64,000 bases of DNA, from positions 120,205 to 184,204 of the forward strand of contig NZ_FYDJ01000011.1 of assembly GCF_900187425.1 (NCBI RefSeq). The letters run 5' to 3'. Below, piece after piece: positions 8,342 through 17,022 of the stretch. The DNA comes from Pseudomonas sp. Irchel s3h14. Lineage in GTDB: Bacteria > Pseudomonadota > Gammaproteobacteria > Pseudomonadales > Pseudomonadaceae. Position 1 is the first letter of the stretch. Every line of letters starts with the position of its first letter. A model generated the notes under the pieces. That model searched no databases. It saw only the letters and a program-made list of their open reading frames with translations, and had not been told where the DNA came from. Made by a program: the position numbers and the translations under genes.

Positions 8342-9780
8342 GTTGCTATCCAGAACACCAGCCCAAACAAAGCGCCAACGACTAGACTGCTGCGGTCGCG
8401 GATGGCGAACACTACAGGGTCATCATGCATTTGCCCGCGATGAGTGAGCATCCACACTCTAGTGATCCAGAACAAGAGCAGAGGGCAGGCTAGCCAGATC
8501 ACTTGTGGATGGGCATAAAGCCCGGTTGTAGCCTGATCATGGATGTACAGAGCCAAGACCATTACCGCTAGATAACCGGAAGACGCGCCCAGCGAGGAAA
8601 TCATTTCCAGGTCGGCGGGATAGTAGCCTCGCCCACGGGTTTTCCCGGTATCGCCCTTGCGCCTTGCTTCGCGCAGTTCTGCGTAGCGCTTAACTAGTGC
8701 GAGGCTCAGGAACATGAACATCGAGAACGCCAGAATCCAGAATGTCAGTTCCAAACCGAATGCTGCCGCGCCAGCTATGATGCGCAGGGTATAAAGCGCA
8801 GCCAGGGCGATCACATCGATAGCCATCTGTCGTTTCAATGACAGCGAATAGGCGAGAGTTAATATGTAGTATGCAATGAGGGTTCCGGAAAACTCCCAAG
8901 GCAGAAGCCATGCAGCCCCTGAAAAAGCGCCAACCAATAATATGGGAAAGAGCTGTAGCCCGGATTTGATCGACAATCGTCCAGCGGCAAATGGACGATG
9001 CCGTTTGGAGTGATGATGCCGGTCATCGGCGAGATCCAGCAAGTCATTAAGTAGATAGACGCTAGAGGCACATAGCCCAAAAAACAGAAAGGCAAATACT
9101 CCCTGCCATAGGAGCATGGGGTTGGTCAGTTGATGCGCCGCCATTAGAGGTACGAAAATCAGCGCATTCTTCATCCACTGGTGCAGCCGCAACGCCTTCA
9201 ACCAGTCCTTCAGCCTGGAAGGATTGGAGTAAATCACCTGTTCGACATTGCCTTGTGCCCGAGCGCCACGCTCAACACCGGATTCCGGATTGACCACATA
9301 AGCCTTCCGGGCAACCGCCCAAACTGGGACGTCGTCATGAGAGTTACCCACGTAATCAAAGCCCTGCTCACCATAGTGCTCGACCAACAGATCGCGTTTA
9401 CGATGGGCCGACAGGTTTCGCTTGCTGTCAGAGGCCAGCACTTGGTCAAACAATTGAAGATGTTCAGCAATACGTTCGGCCAGGCTGTAATGGCTGGCTG
9501 TCGCCAGCACTACGGTCCGACCGTTATTCCGCTCGACTTCAATTAGTTCAATGACCGCAGGATCGAAAGGCAGGACACTGACATCAATATGGGTAGCACG
9601 GGCGAGGCCTTCCTTTAAAGCCACCTTGCCTTTGGTCAACCAAATAAAGGGTTTAAACAGGCTCAATGGCTTATGCCGAACAAAAGCCATACCTGTTTCC
9701 AGCAGCAGATCGGAGCGCAGCAGGGTACCGTCGAGATCGACAATAAGCGGAATAGTGGGAGGTGTAATATGGACAGTCAC
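8338..9780 (-). CDS. HAD phosphatase-UbiA prenyltransferase fusion, cassette 1
   Basis: 480 aa in two parts. Residues 1-185 are a HAD-type phosphatase with VDLDGTLLRSD (D15, D17) and GNSHDDVP (D149, D150). Residues about 195-480 are a UbiA-family membrane transferase with N245-D246-xx-D249-xxx-D253 (NDLLDLADD), followed by RHHHSK and RP, as in the decaprenyl-phosphate phosphoribosyltransferase Rv3806c. In mycobacteria the 5-phosphate is then removed by a separate protein (Rv3807c). Here the HAD domain could do that job in the same chain. The start is GTG with AGGAAAG upstream. It is first in the operon. The paralogue is at 20754-22175. Confidence 0.85.
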   Translation of the reverse strand: MTVHITPPTIPLIVDLDGTLLRSDLLLETGMAFVRHKPLSLFKPFIWLTKGKVALKEGLARATHIDVSVLPFDPAVIELIEVERNNGRTVVLATASHYSLAERIAEHLQLFDQVLASDSKRNLSAHRKRDLLVEHYGEQGFDYVGNSHDDVPVWAVARKAYVVNPESGVERGARAQGNVEQVIYSNPSRLKDWLKALRLHQWMKNALIFVPLMAAHQLTNPMLLWQGVFAFLFFGLCASSVYLLNDLLDLADDRHHHSKRHRPFAAGRLSIKSGLQLFPILLVGAFSGAAWLLPWEFSGTLIAYYILTLAYSLSLKRQMAIDVIALAALYTLRIIAGAAAFGLELTFWILAFSMFMFLSLALVKRYAELREARRKGDTGKTRGRGYYPADLEMISSLGASSGYLAVMVLALYIHDQATTGLYAHPQVIWLACPLLLFWITRVWMLTHRGQMHDDPVVFAIRDRSSLVVGALFGLVFWIAT

Positions 9781-9890
9781 AAGAACTCTTTCCTGAATAT
9801 TGGCTACTCAAACAAAAAAATAAGATCAGGAAAACAACGGAGATCTTAGCAAAGGCCACTAAAAGGCCATCAGGCTATCATTTGCGCGCA

Positions 9891-9899
9891 ATAGTACCA
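9891..9899 (-). promoter_or_regulatory. Possible extended -10 promoter of cassette 1
   Basis: On the minus strand the sequence reads TGGTACTAT, an extended -10 of the TGnTATAAT type, about 110 bases before the GTG start of the first cassette gene. The -35 region is weak. This is a candidate only. Confidence 0.3.
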
Positions 9900-10296
9900 C
9901 GGATGGCACACGGTTTCACGGGAAGTGGCTACTAAATTGACTGACAGGGCATGCGGTGATCCGGGTGATCACAGAGTCGTAACGCGGCCCATACCTAACC
10001 TGGTCAACCTGATTGGATCCCCCCCACAAAGAGTGAGGCACGTCAGTAACCCCCGCGAATCATCCATTTTTCACCGTTCTCTCCGTAGACCACTCCGCTC
10101 GCCTTGGCGTCGATCCGGGCACAGATCCGCTTCTCGCAAGTGCTGAATTTGATCTTTCCGCCCCGCCGTTCCAGGTCAGTGGCATTCGCTCGCAACTCCG
10201 GTTTACAACAGGAAGGCGAACGCTCGGACCGAAGAAAAACTTAACGTCGTGTCCGGGATTAGTTGACCACTACAGTTATTTTCGGAGGCCATCGTC
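9900..10296. other. Intergenic region, no gene recognised
   Basis: About 400 bases between cassette 1 and transposon debris. Short reading frames occur, but none shows a family motif or convincing codon use. The part close to 10,260 may be the end of a degraded insertion element, since a ribosome-site-like GGAGG precedes the small frame at 10297. Confidence 0.45.
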
Positions 10297-10521
10297 ATGA
10301 TCGATCTAACGCTGGAAAGTATCGATCTCGGCAAGCATTGCTTTCATCTGCATGACCGCTACAAGATGACCTGTGGGGATCGCCAAACACCGGAGGACGT
10401 TGCTCAACAGATACTCAAGCAAGCCTTCAATGCCGCGTGCGATATCGCCCGGAGCATCCATCAGCATGTCAAAAAACGCGAATCCCTGATACGAAATCGA
10501 TTGCTGGGGCTCATGTATTAG
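10297..10521 (+). pseudogene. Possible IS110-type transposase N-terminal remnant
   Basis: A 74-codon frame starting MIDLTLESIDLGKHCFHLH. The block IDLGKHCFHLH resembles the first strand and catalytic aspartate region of IS110-family (DEDD) transposases, and KKRESLIRNR near the end resembles a later conserved block. The residues between do not fit the family, suggesting a large internal deletion. A GGAGG lies about eight bases before the ATG. The match is short, so confidence is low. Confidence 0.3.
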
Positions 10522-10646
10522 CCGGTTGGACTACCACGCGATGTCATCGGTAGAATTCTAAAAGTATTACGCAATGAGCTTGGGGGGCAAGAAAATCCGG
10601 GACGATTTAGTCTTCCCCAGTACCCGCTCCTCGGAGCGTAGCCGCT

Positions 10647-10682
10647 CCATAAACCCTGCTTCTTGGAAGGTGGGGTTTATGG
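10647..10682. repeat. Inverted repeat in IS66 flank
   Basis: CCATAAACCC at 10647-10656 pairs with GGGTTTATGG at 10673-10682. Related CCAT-A-CCCCAC hairpins occur at about 11055-11088 and 12936-12985, each beside IS66 gene fragments, so these are probably relics of the ends of the same IS66 element. Confidence 0.5.
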
Positions 10683-10750
10683 CGCGTTTACTTGTTTTTA
10701 GCGGTGATCTCGGATGCAGTGCTCCCAATTTTTTCTGGAGCCCGCCCACC

Positions 10751-11048
10751 ATGATGCGACCCGATGCCAAAGTCAAAAAAAGTGTATCTGTACCCCAAGC
10801 CGGTCGACTTGCGAAAATCCATCGACGGCCTGACTGCGCTGGTCGAGTTGGACATTAACGTCGCGGTATTTGACCCCGTGCTTTTCGTCTTTCTGAATCG
10901 CCCTCGTAATCTAGTGAAAATCCTTTACTGGGAGCGCAACGGCTTCTGCCTTTGGCTTAAGCGCCTGGAGTCTGAACGGTTCAAAACCTCGCCCGACGTC
11001 ACTGATGAGGCGATCGTGCTGACCGTACAAGAGCTGAACGTATCGTAA
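10751..11048 (+). pseudogene. IS66 TnpB (Orf2) remnant, frameshifted
   Basis: The sequence begins MMRPDAKV, then after a one-base gain in a run of A's (about 10774-10781) continues in another frame as VYLYPKPVDLRKSIDGLTAL and KILYWERNGFCLWLKRLE, the well-known TnpB accessory protein of IS66 elements. It stops at a premature TAA after about 95 codons, short of the usual 110 or so. Frameshift and 3' loss make it non-functional. The same N-terminal block recurs on the minus strand at about 13,968 and 14,211. Confidence 0.85.
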
Positions 11049-11089
11049 GCGCTCCATGAGCCCCACATTTTAAAGGTGGGGATCTATGG

Positions 11090-11229
11090 CTATCTTGGAA
11101 TTTGCGGCGTGTAGTTCCACGGCAGCAAGGCCTCGAAGTCTTCTACGCTCGAGGCTTGTGGCATGCGCACGGTGGTCGACTACGAGACGTTGTTGCCGTG
11201 GAACTGCTCACCGGACATGTCACGGTAAA
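11090..11229. pseudogene. Two IS66 TnpC C-termini joined head to head
   Basis: On the minus strand, 11180 down to 11090 encodes RMPQASSVEDFEALLPWNY then TPQIPR-stop. On the plus strand, 11164-11229 encodes MRTVVDYETLLPWNCSP then DMSR-stop. Both match the last residues of IS66 TnpC (compare VEDYEALLPWNCSPEMPR at 13002). The two ends point outward from a shared junction near 11160-11180, so two inverted IS66 copies appear to have collapsed into a short palindrome-like joint. Confidence 0.75.
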
Positions 11230-11727
11230 CGGGAAGCGCATCTGGCGGTAGGTGTACTTCGTGGATTGCATACGAACAAACGACGGCGTCTCTCAGCAGC
11301 GCCGGGCGCGACCTACGCCACGATAGTGTGAGCTCCTCGAAACTCGCAATACCGTGACCTGCCGGATCCGAAACGACAGGCGACGAGCGGTCCAAGGCTC
11401 AGGAACTCCTACGCTCCTGACCTCCCCGACACGCTTTATCGCAACGACGTCTTGGCAGAGGCAGCAGCACAAGCGCCTTCAGAGTGGCAGCGCGCTCCAG
11501 CTCGCAGTTGGACGGTGCATAGGCTGATTGAGCTGCAAGAGGACCAAGTGGCGTTGTATGATCCTCACCGCGTCATCAATGACGGCACGGGAGTACGTGT
11601 GATCCAGGCCAGCAGCGAGACATTTGCCCAGGCCTGACGAAGCGCCGGGCTATTGCCCTACGCGGCCAGTGAGCTGCGGAAGAATAGAAATTTCTTATCA
11701 TTTTTAATTAAAATCAGGCGGAAATAC
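11230..11727. other. Intergenic region with mobile-element debris
   Basis: About 500 bases between IS66 debris and the acyltransferase gene. The part at 11230-11275 resembles 14065-14125 and so is probably more IS66 flank. The rest holds a 61-codon frame (11452-11637) with no recognised similarity. Nothing else was identified. Confidence 0.45.
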
Positions 11728-12816
11728 ATGCTGCACAAGGATAATAACTTGAACTTGTTACGGTTGGTTGCCGCGCTGATGGTGCTATATGCTCATTCAT
11801 TCGATCTGTACGGCAACTCCCCGAAGATTTTTATTGGTCTTGATTCCTATGGCGGGCTCGGGATTGCGATATTTTTTATAATTAGTGGTTATTTGATTGC
11901 AAAAAGTTGGAGTTTTGATCCTTCGGTCATTAGTTTTTTAGTTAAGCGATCGCTGCGAATATTTCCAGCCCTGATTGTTGTTGTCGTGGTAACTTCGTTT
12001 CTGCTTGGTCCCGTTTTTTCCACTTTGACAGTCAAGCAGTATTTCTCGGATCTGGCATTTATTATGTACTTGAAGAATATAATTTTAAGTCCGGTATTTT
12101 ATTTGCCGGGCGTGCTGGAGCACTCCAGAGTTGCCAATGTGATCAATGGTCCTCTATGGAGTTTGCCTATCGAGTTTTTCATGTATTTGGTAGTCGTGGC
12201 GCTTGGGCTTCTATTCAGTGGCGGTCGTCTTATATACACAATTGCCACAGCATTGTTTGCGCTGATTGTGGTTTTTTGGTGCTGGCGAGATGCGCCTTTG
12301 TTGGTGGTTTACGGTACTGATGTAAGAAACATTCCGTTGATAGGCATCTATTTCATGATTGGGGCATGTTATGCGAAGTGGGGGCTCGAACGGTGGTTCA
12401 GTCTCTCCGGCGTAACTGTCATGGTGATGATGACCCTTCTTCTGGCACCGTATTCATCGATTTCGAAGTCCCTGCTATGGCTTACGTTGCCGTATGTCGT
12501 CTTGGCATACGGACTTTCCAGAAGTTGGTTGGGAAGCTTGGTTAATAAAGTGGGTGACTGCTCTTACGGTGTGTATATCTATGCTTTTCCGGTTCAGCAG
12601 TTTGTTTTGCTCAAATTCCCCGGCATTGCCTATTCAACCTACCTTATTGTTACAGTGGTCATTACTCTGGTTTTGGGATACGGCTCTTGGCATTTGATAG
12701 AGAAAAGGGTTCTCAAATTCAAGCCAAAAAATAAAGTCAGGCCTGTATCGAATGGTGTTGATGCCGATTCGGCGTTCAATCCTGTTGTGGGTGAGAAGCT
12801 CACTTCAGGGGCTTGA
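11728..12816 (+). CDS. Acyltransferase family 3 (OafA-like) membrane protein
   Basis: 362 aa from ATG at 11728, with AGGCGG six bases upstream. The first helix carries LNLLRLVAALMVLYAHSF, the acyltransferase-3 motif with the conserved arginine and histidine, followed by GGLGIAIFFIISGYLIAKS. About ten hydrophobic segments follow. Such proteins O-acylate (usually O-acetylate) glycans in the inner membrane. The gene is visibly AT-richer than the core genes and is bracketed by IS66 fragments on both sides, which suggests horizontal acquisition. A role in decorating the O-polysaccharide or the cassette-derived glycan is likely but inferred. Confidence 0.85.
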   Translation: MLHKDNNLNLLRLVAALMVLYAHSFDLYGNSPKIFIGLDSYGGLGIAIFFIISGYLIAKSWSFDPSVISFLVKRSLRIFPALIVVVVVTSFLLGPVFSTLTVKQYFSDLAFIMYLKNIILSPVFYLPGVLEHSRVANVINGPLWSLPIEFFMYLVVVALGLLFSGGRLIYTIATALFALIVVFWCWRDAPLLVVYGTDVRNIPLIGIYFMIGACYAKWGLERWFSLSGVTVMVMMTLLLAPYSSISKSLLWLTLPYVVLAYGLSRSWLGSLVNKVGDCSYGVYIYAFPVQQFVLLKFPGIAYSTYLIVTVVITLVLGYGSWHLIEKRVLKFKPKNKVRPVSNGVDADSAFNPVVGEKLTSGA

Positions 12817-12935
12817 GTAAGTGTATGTATTTATGATGTAACAGTCACTCAGGTTACCTATGAAGAGCTACAGGGTCTGCCGCGACAGCGCAGACGCCTG
12901 ACGATCCTAAAACCCCCCAGGGTTTCATAATGCCC

Positions 12936-12974
12936 GGTTTATGGATCAGCTTCTTCGTAACTGATCCATAAACC
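12936..12974. repeat. Inverted repeat after acyltransferase gene
   Basis: GGTTTATGGATCAG pairs with CTGATCCATAAACC across an 11-base loop. It lies between the acyltransferase gene and the IS66 TnpC fragment and shares the CCATAAACCCCAC sequence seen in the other IS66 flanks. There is no T-run, so a terminator role is unclear. Confidence 0.5.
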
Positions 12975-13001
12975 CCACCTACCGCAAGGTGAGGCCTTGG
13001 T

Positions 13002-13542
13002 TTACCTTGGCATTTCCGGTGAGCAGTTCCACGGCAACAACGCTTCGTAGTCTTCTACCGTGGATGCATGCGGCAACCGCTCAAGTACGTGGCGCTGCCA
13101 CGTATAGGGCTCTTGGTCGTTGACCTTGGCGGTCTCGACCAAGCTGTAAATCTGAGCACTGGCGGTGGCGCCTTTGGGCGTATCGCTGAACCGCCATGCC
13201 TTGCGTCCTATGACAAACGGTTTTATTGCGCGCTCGGCTCTGTTGTTGTCGATCGGTAAAAAACCAGCCTCCACGTAACGCTCCAGCCGGCTCCAGTTGC
13301 TGGCCAGATAATTAACGGCCTTGCCCAGTGCGCTTTGCGAAGTGACCTGCGGCTGTGTTTTTTCCAGCCAGCTTTTCAGCTAGGCCAGGATTGGCTCTTT
13401 AAGTACCTGGACGCGGGATTGGGCTTTCCAGTAATCGGTCGCGCATCAGGTTCGGCAGTGGTTGAAAGTGTTCGCTGCACTGGATCACCCAGCGCGCCAG
13501 TGTTTGCCTCGGTGTATCGATACCGTGTCGGCTTAACACCGT
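13002..13542 (-). pseudogene. IS66 TnpC C-terminal remnant
   Basis: The minus-strand frame at 13274-13002 encodes FLPIDNNRAERAIKPFVIGR, KAWRFSDTPKGA and VEDYEALLPWNCSPEMPR, the C-terminal third of the IS66 transposase. Upstream, rightward to 13542, further TnpC sequence (TLARWVIQCSEHFQP, LMRDRLLESP) is readable only through a stop and small losses near 13,430. It continues the damaged gene of which 13543-13968 is the other part. It cannot encode a working transposase. Confidence 0.85.
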
Positions 13543-13968
13543 CTAGAAACGATGCAACGGCAGGCCGTCGACATACTTGGTGGTCAGCAACATCGTCAGC
13601 ACGCTTGGGCTGGCCATGCTCTTTTCGATCAACTGAGCCGGTATGTCCGCAGTGACCGGAGCCGTTTCACAACCACGGCAGCCATAGACCTTGCGGACAT
13701 GTTTGATGGCGCGGATTTGCATCGGCACGATGTCCAGCTGCTCGCTGGTTTCTTCGCTGATCAGCCAAAGGCAAAAGCCGTTGCGCTCCCAGTAGAGGAT
13801 TTTCACTCGATTACGGTGGCGATTCAGAAAAACAAAAAGCACGGGGTCGAACACGGCGACTTTAATATCCAGCTCGACCAGCGCAGCCAGGCCATCGATA
13901 GACTTTCGGAAGTCCACGGGCTTGGGGTAGAGGTACACTTTTTCGACTTTTGCATCGGGGCACATCAT
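13543..13968 (-). pseudogene. IS66 TnpB-TnpC in-frame deletion fusion
   Basis: The frame starts like TnpB (MMCPDAKVEKVYLYPKPVDF ... WERNGFCLWL) and then, without a stop, becomes the middle of TnpC (ISEETSEQLDIVPMQIRAIK ... ADIPAQLIEK). It ends at a TAG just after LPLHRF, where intact TnpC would continue. A deletion between tnpB and tnpC has therefore fused the two genes in frame. The adjoining C-terminal part is at 13002-13542. Confidence 0.8.
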
Positions 13969-14124
13969 GAGGTGCTGGCTCCAGAAAGAGTTCGGGAGCA
14001 CAGCTTCGAGCATCAGATTTCGACTTGGAATGTGGGCTTCATGGAGTGCTTACGCCAGAGATGCCACGGTAAACGAGGCGGTAGTCTGGCGGTAGGTATA
14101 GTTCATGGATCGGATACCGACCAA

Positions 14125-14211
14125 GGCGGCCATGCCATCGATAGATTTTCGGAAGTCCACGGGCTTGGGATAGAGGTAGACTTTTTCGACTTTAGCGTCG
14201 GGGCGCATCAT
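14125..14211 (-). pseudogene. Second IS66 TnpB N-terminal fragment
   Basis: Minus-strand MMRPDAKVEKVYLYPKPVDF then RKSIDGMAAL repeats the first 30 or so residues of TnpB and then breaks off into IS66 end-like sequence. The terminal sequence GTAAGCACTCCATGAAGCCC (minus strand near 14,050) and a related one near 14,290 flank it. It is a separate nested fragment of the same IS66 type. Confidence 0.75.
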
Positions 14212-14390
14212 TGGTGGCGGGCTCCAGAAATGAATTGGGAGCACAGCATCCGTGATCAGATGGCAGCAATGAATGTGGGGTTCATGGAGCAGTTACGCTT
14301 CTTGAGCACGTTCCATGATAAAGAAGGATATTAGATGAGGACGTGAGTCTTGGGATGAATGCGCGCGGCCTGAGCCGCCGCGCACACGTT

Positions 14391-14807
14391 TTATCTACTT
14401 TCCGGAATATCTCTAAACGCGAATATTTTATAGAAAAGGAAAGTTGTGATAGTCGGCAGCGTAACCGCTATTGCGTGGGCAATTGATTCAGTATAGGCGT
14501 GGTAGCCGAGTGCCTGCAGGCCCTCATTTATTTTTATCGCGGAAAACCAAACAATCGGAAATGACAGCAGGTTCATAAAAACAAAGCCTTTTGCTTGCTC
14601 GATGACTGACTTTTCCGATTTTTTGAAAATGAACATCCGATTTAACGCAAATGCTGTTGCCATTCCCACTACGTAGGCAAGCACGATTGCCCATGAGAAC
14701 GGCATCCAGAGACTGAATACTATTCGCGAAAGCCAATTCAGGAATGCGGCGAACCCGCCGGCTGCCGCAAAACCTACAAACTGCTTAGTGAATAGATACC
14801 TGATCAT
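14391..14807 (-). CDS. GtrA-family flippase, cassette 2
   Basis: 138 aa with four hydrophobic segments. LNRMFIFKKS in the middle matches the GtrA pattern (LARMFVFTES in the cassette 1 copy). Overall identity to the cassette 1 protein looks only moderate, much lower than for the neighbouring enzymes. It starts at ATG, overlapping the FAD oxidoreductase stop by four bases. The predicted role is to move a polyprenyl-phosphate sugar to the periplasmic side for the membrane protein at 17019-18641. Confidence 0.8.
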   Translation of the reverse strand: MIRYLFTKQFVGFAAAGGFAAFLNWLSRIVFSLWMPFSWAIVLAYVVGMATAFALNRMFIFKKSEKSVIEQAKGFVFMNLLSFPIVWFSAIKINEGLQALGYHAYTESIAHAIAVTLPTITTFLFYKIFAFRDIPESR

Positions 14808-16093
14808 TGGCTCGCCTGTTTCGCTAATTTTCTGCCAAAACCGATACTTTCCGAAATACCTCGATCCTCAGGATAGTAGTAGGAGGTGTCGGCAACCCAT
14901 AACCCTTTAACAGGCAGCGATACAGAGGGAAGCTTGTCCAGATATTTCGGGTCGCAGATCGGCTGAGCATAGCGGTAACGGCTGGCGTGTAATTCAACGA
15001 TGTCTTCATCTTGTAACTCTGGATTTATCTTCTTCAAGTAATATCGAACCTTTTCGAAAAAGGTTTCGTCCGAGTCTTGAAACTTAGGGTGCTCGCCGGG
15101 TAGGTAGAAAGGAATGTAAACGATGTGTTGATCCAGCGGTCTCAAGTTGCTGTATTCCACTAACCCGGGAATGTCCATCTCCGGGTCGTTGGTGTTGAGC
15201 CAAAAATTTTCGGTCAGCGGCTTTTTTAACTTGACGATTACGCAAACGACAGCGATATTTTTCAGTGATTTAAAGCGGTTCTGAACGTCTTCAGGCAAGT
15301 CCGGTATCAATTTTGGTACGTAGGGCAACGGTACGGTACTGATTACCTTATCGAACTTCAAAAACTCCCCTGCCACGTTCAAGCCCTGAATCATACCGTT
15401 TTCAATGACGACTCGTTCGACTGGGGATTTCAGTTTAATCTCACCGCCGTGTGCTTCGATACTGGCTTTCAATGCATCAAGAAGCGTCTGAGAGCCACCC
15501 TCAAGATAACCAAGTTTTTCCTTGAACAAGCTGTAACGCGATCTTCCGATACGGCGGATTCGACTCCAGATCCAGGCAGCGGATAAATTGTCGCTGTACT
15601 CATAGAATTTGTAATCAAACAAGCGGCGCCAAAGTACTTCCCAAGCTTCAGCCCCCACCCATTTTCGAATCCAACCGGTGGCTTCGACAGAGTCCAAAGG
15701 CTTCCAGTCATTACGTTTGGTGCACAGGAATGCAAACAGTCCGTAGCGGAATTTGGCCTGAAAACTGAGCCCTTTAAACTTCAGCAGTGCTGCCGGATTT
15801 CCCCAGGACTGCAGCCGGTCTTGGTACCAGTAACCCATTTTTGTTTCAACCCAGCGCATTTTTTCAGCCAGGTCAAGTTCGTCCAGAATGGTCAGAAAAT
15901 CGCTGTCAGAGATGCAATGGAAATGATAATAGCGTTCTATGGTCAGACCCAAAAAATCGAAAGACGCAGTCATCCCCCCGATACGATCGTCCGCTTCGAA
16001 CAAAATAGGAGTGTGCCCGTCTTTGGCCAGTTGATAAGCGATTGCCAATCCCATTGGTCCAGCGCCTAATACGGCGATTCGCTGTCCCATCAT
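14804..16093 (-). CDS. FAD-dependent oxidoreductase, cassette 2
   Basis: 429 aa, full-length paralogue of the protein at 1932-3218. It keeps the N-terminal GAGPMGLAIAYQLAKDG, the following FEADDRIGGMTASF and the C-terminal YYYPEDRGISES. Two adjacent ATG codons (16093 and 16090) are available; the second aligns with the cassette 1 start. Its start overlaps the stop of the epimerase gene. Conservation is high across the whole protein while base composition has shifted toward A and T, so the duplication is not recent. Substrate unknown. Confidence 0.8.
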   Translation of the reverse strand: MMGQRIAVLGAGPMGLAIAYQLAKDGHTPILFEADDRIGGMTASFDFLGLTIERYYHFHCISDSDFLTILDELDLAEKMRWVETKMGYWYQDRLQSWGNPAALLKFKGLSFQAKFRYGLFAFLCTKRNDWKPLDSVEATGWIRKWVGAEAWEVLWRRLFDYKFYEYSDNLSAAWIWSRIRRIGRSRYSLFKEKLGYLEGGSQTLLDALKASIEAHGGEIKLKSPVERVVIENGMIQGLNVAGEFLKFDKVISTVPLPYVPKLIPDLPEDVQNRFKSLKNIAVVCVIVKLKKPLTENFWLNTNDPEMDIPGLVEYSNLRPLDQHIVYIPFYLPGEHPKFQDSDETFFEKVRYYLKKINPELQDEDIVELHASRYRYAQPICDPKYLDKLPSVSLPVKGLWVADTSYYYPEDRGISESIGFGRKLAKQASQ

Positions 16094-17022
16094 TAAAATT
16101 CCAGCACAATATTGCTATAAGTTGGATGATTAAATGTTTCGTCTATGGCGATGGCAAAGGGGGTGTAGGGTACCCCAAAGATTGAAGGCCAGTCGATGAC
16201 TTCAAACTCATCTTTTGTACTCAGGGCCGCTAACTGTTGCGTTGTAAAGGGCGGGTTTTTATCAAAGAGTGCCCACATCCAAAGCAAGGCATAAAAAAGT
16301 GTATAGGGTATTTTCACGATTTTTGTTTTCGAGTGAGTCACTCGTTTTATTTCGCGGATGATATCAATGTAATCAATTTTTTCATGTCCGGAAATATTGA
16401 AAATACCTTGTTTTTTTTGCTGCTCGATACAACTGATAATGATGTTGGAGAAATCACCGGCGTAAAGAGGCTGGCGCATAAACTTACCGTCGCCGGGGAT
16501 TGGGTACACTGGCGTTTTTTTCATGAAGCGGGCAAGCCAGCCGAGGTGCTTGCGGTCAAACCAGCCATACATAAGGGTTGGTCGAAGAATCGGGCAGGAA
16601 ATATTGCTGGCTAATACCAGCTCCTCTTGTTCACGCTTTGTTTGCGTATAGAAGTCGTCGGCTTTAGATTCCAGTACAGACGAGCTAATGTGAACAAGGT
16701 GCATGTTCGGATTGGCCTTTATCAAGTCCAGTATTAGGCGTGTTGAAATCACATTGTTTTGTACGAATTCTTGATAGATATTGCCACCGATTTGAGCTTG
16801 TAGCATGACGACCACTGCCGAGCCAACAAAGTGTTCGCTCCAACTACCTTTTTTTGAAAGGTCCGCATACTCAATAGTCAGTTCTGGGTGAACAGACTTT
16901 AATATGGCGAGGTTCGTTCGGTGTTTGTCGAGCACCACGATGTCAGTGTATCCGCGGCTTTTTAAACGTGCCACCAAATTTTGCCCGACCAAACCTGCTC
17001 CGCCTGGAAGAATTATTTTCAT
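16093..17022 (-). CDS. NAD-dependent epimerase/dehydratase, cassette 2
   Basis: 309 aa extended SDR, paralogue of 3221-4171 but seven residues shorter at the N-terminus. LPGGAGLVGQNLVARL begins at residue 4, HISSSVLES carries the serine and YTQTK is the YxxxK dyad. Its stop shares one base with the FAD oxidoreductase start, and its start overlaps the stop of the large membrane protein gene. The reaction is unknown; it presumably works with the FAD oxidoreductase, since the two genes are paired in both cassettes. Confidence 0.82.
   Translation of the reverse strand: MKIILPGGAGLVGQNLVARLKSRGYTDIVVLDKHRTNLAILKSVHPELTIEYADLSKKGSWSEHFVGSAVVVMLQAQIGGNIYQEFVQNNVISTRLILDLIKANPNMHLVHISSSVLESKADDFYTQTKREQEELVLASNISCPILRPTLMYGWFDRKHLGWLARFMKKTPVYPIPGDGKFMRQPLYAGDFSNIIISCIEQQKKQGIFNISGHEKIDYIDIIREIKRVTHSKTKIVKIPYTLFYALLWMWALFDKNPPFTTQQLAALSTKDEFEVIDWPSIFGVPYTPFAIAIDETFNHPTYSNIVLEF

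Noticed and set aside
10647..14300. An intact IS66 element.
   Set aside because: No complete tnpA, tnpB or tnpC; every piece is truncated, fused or frameshifted.
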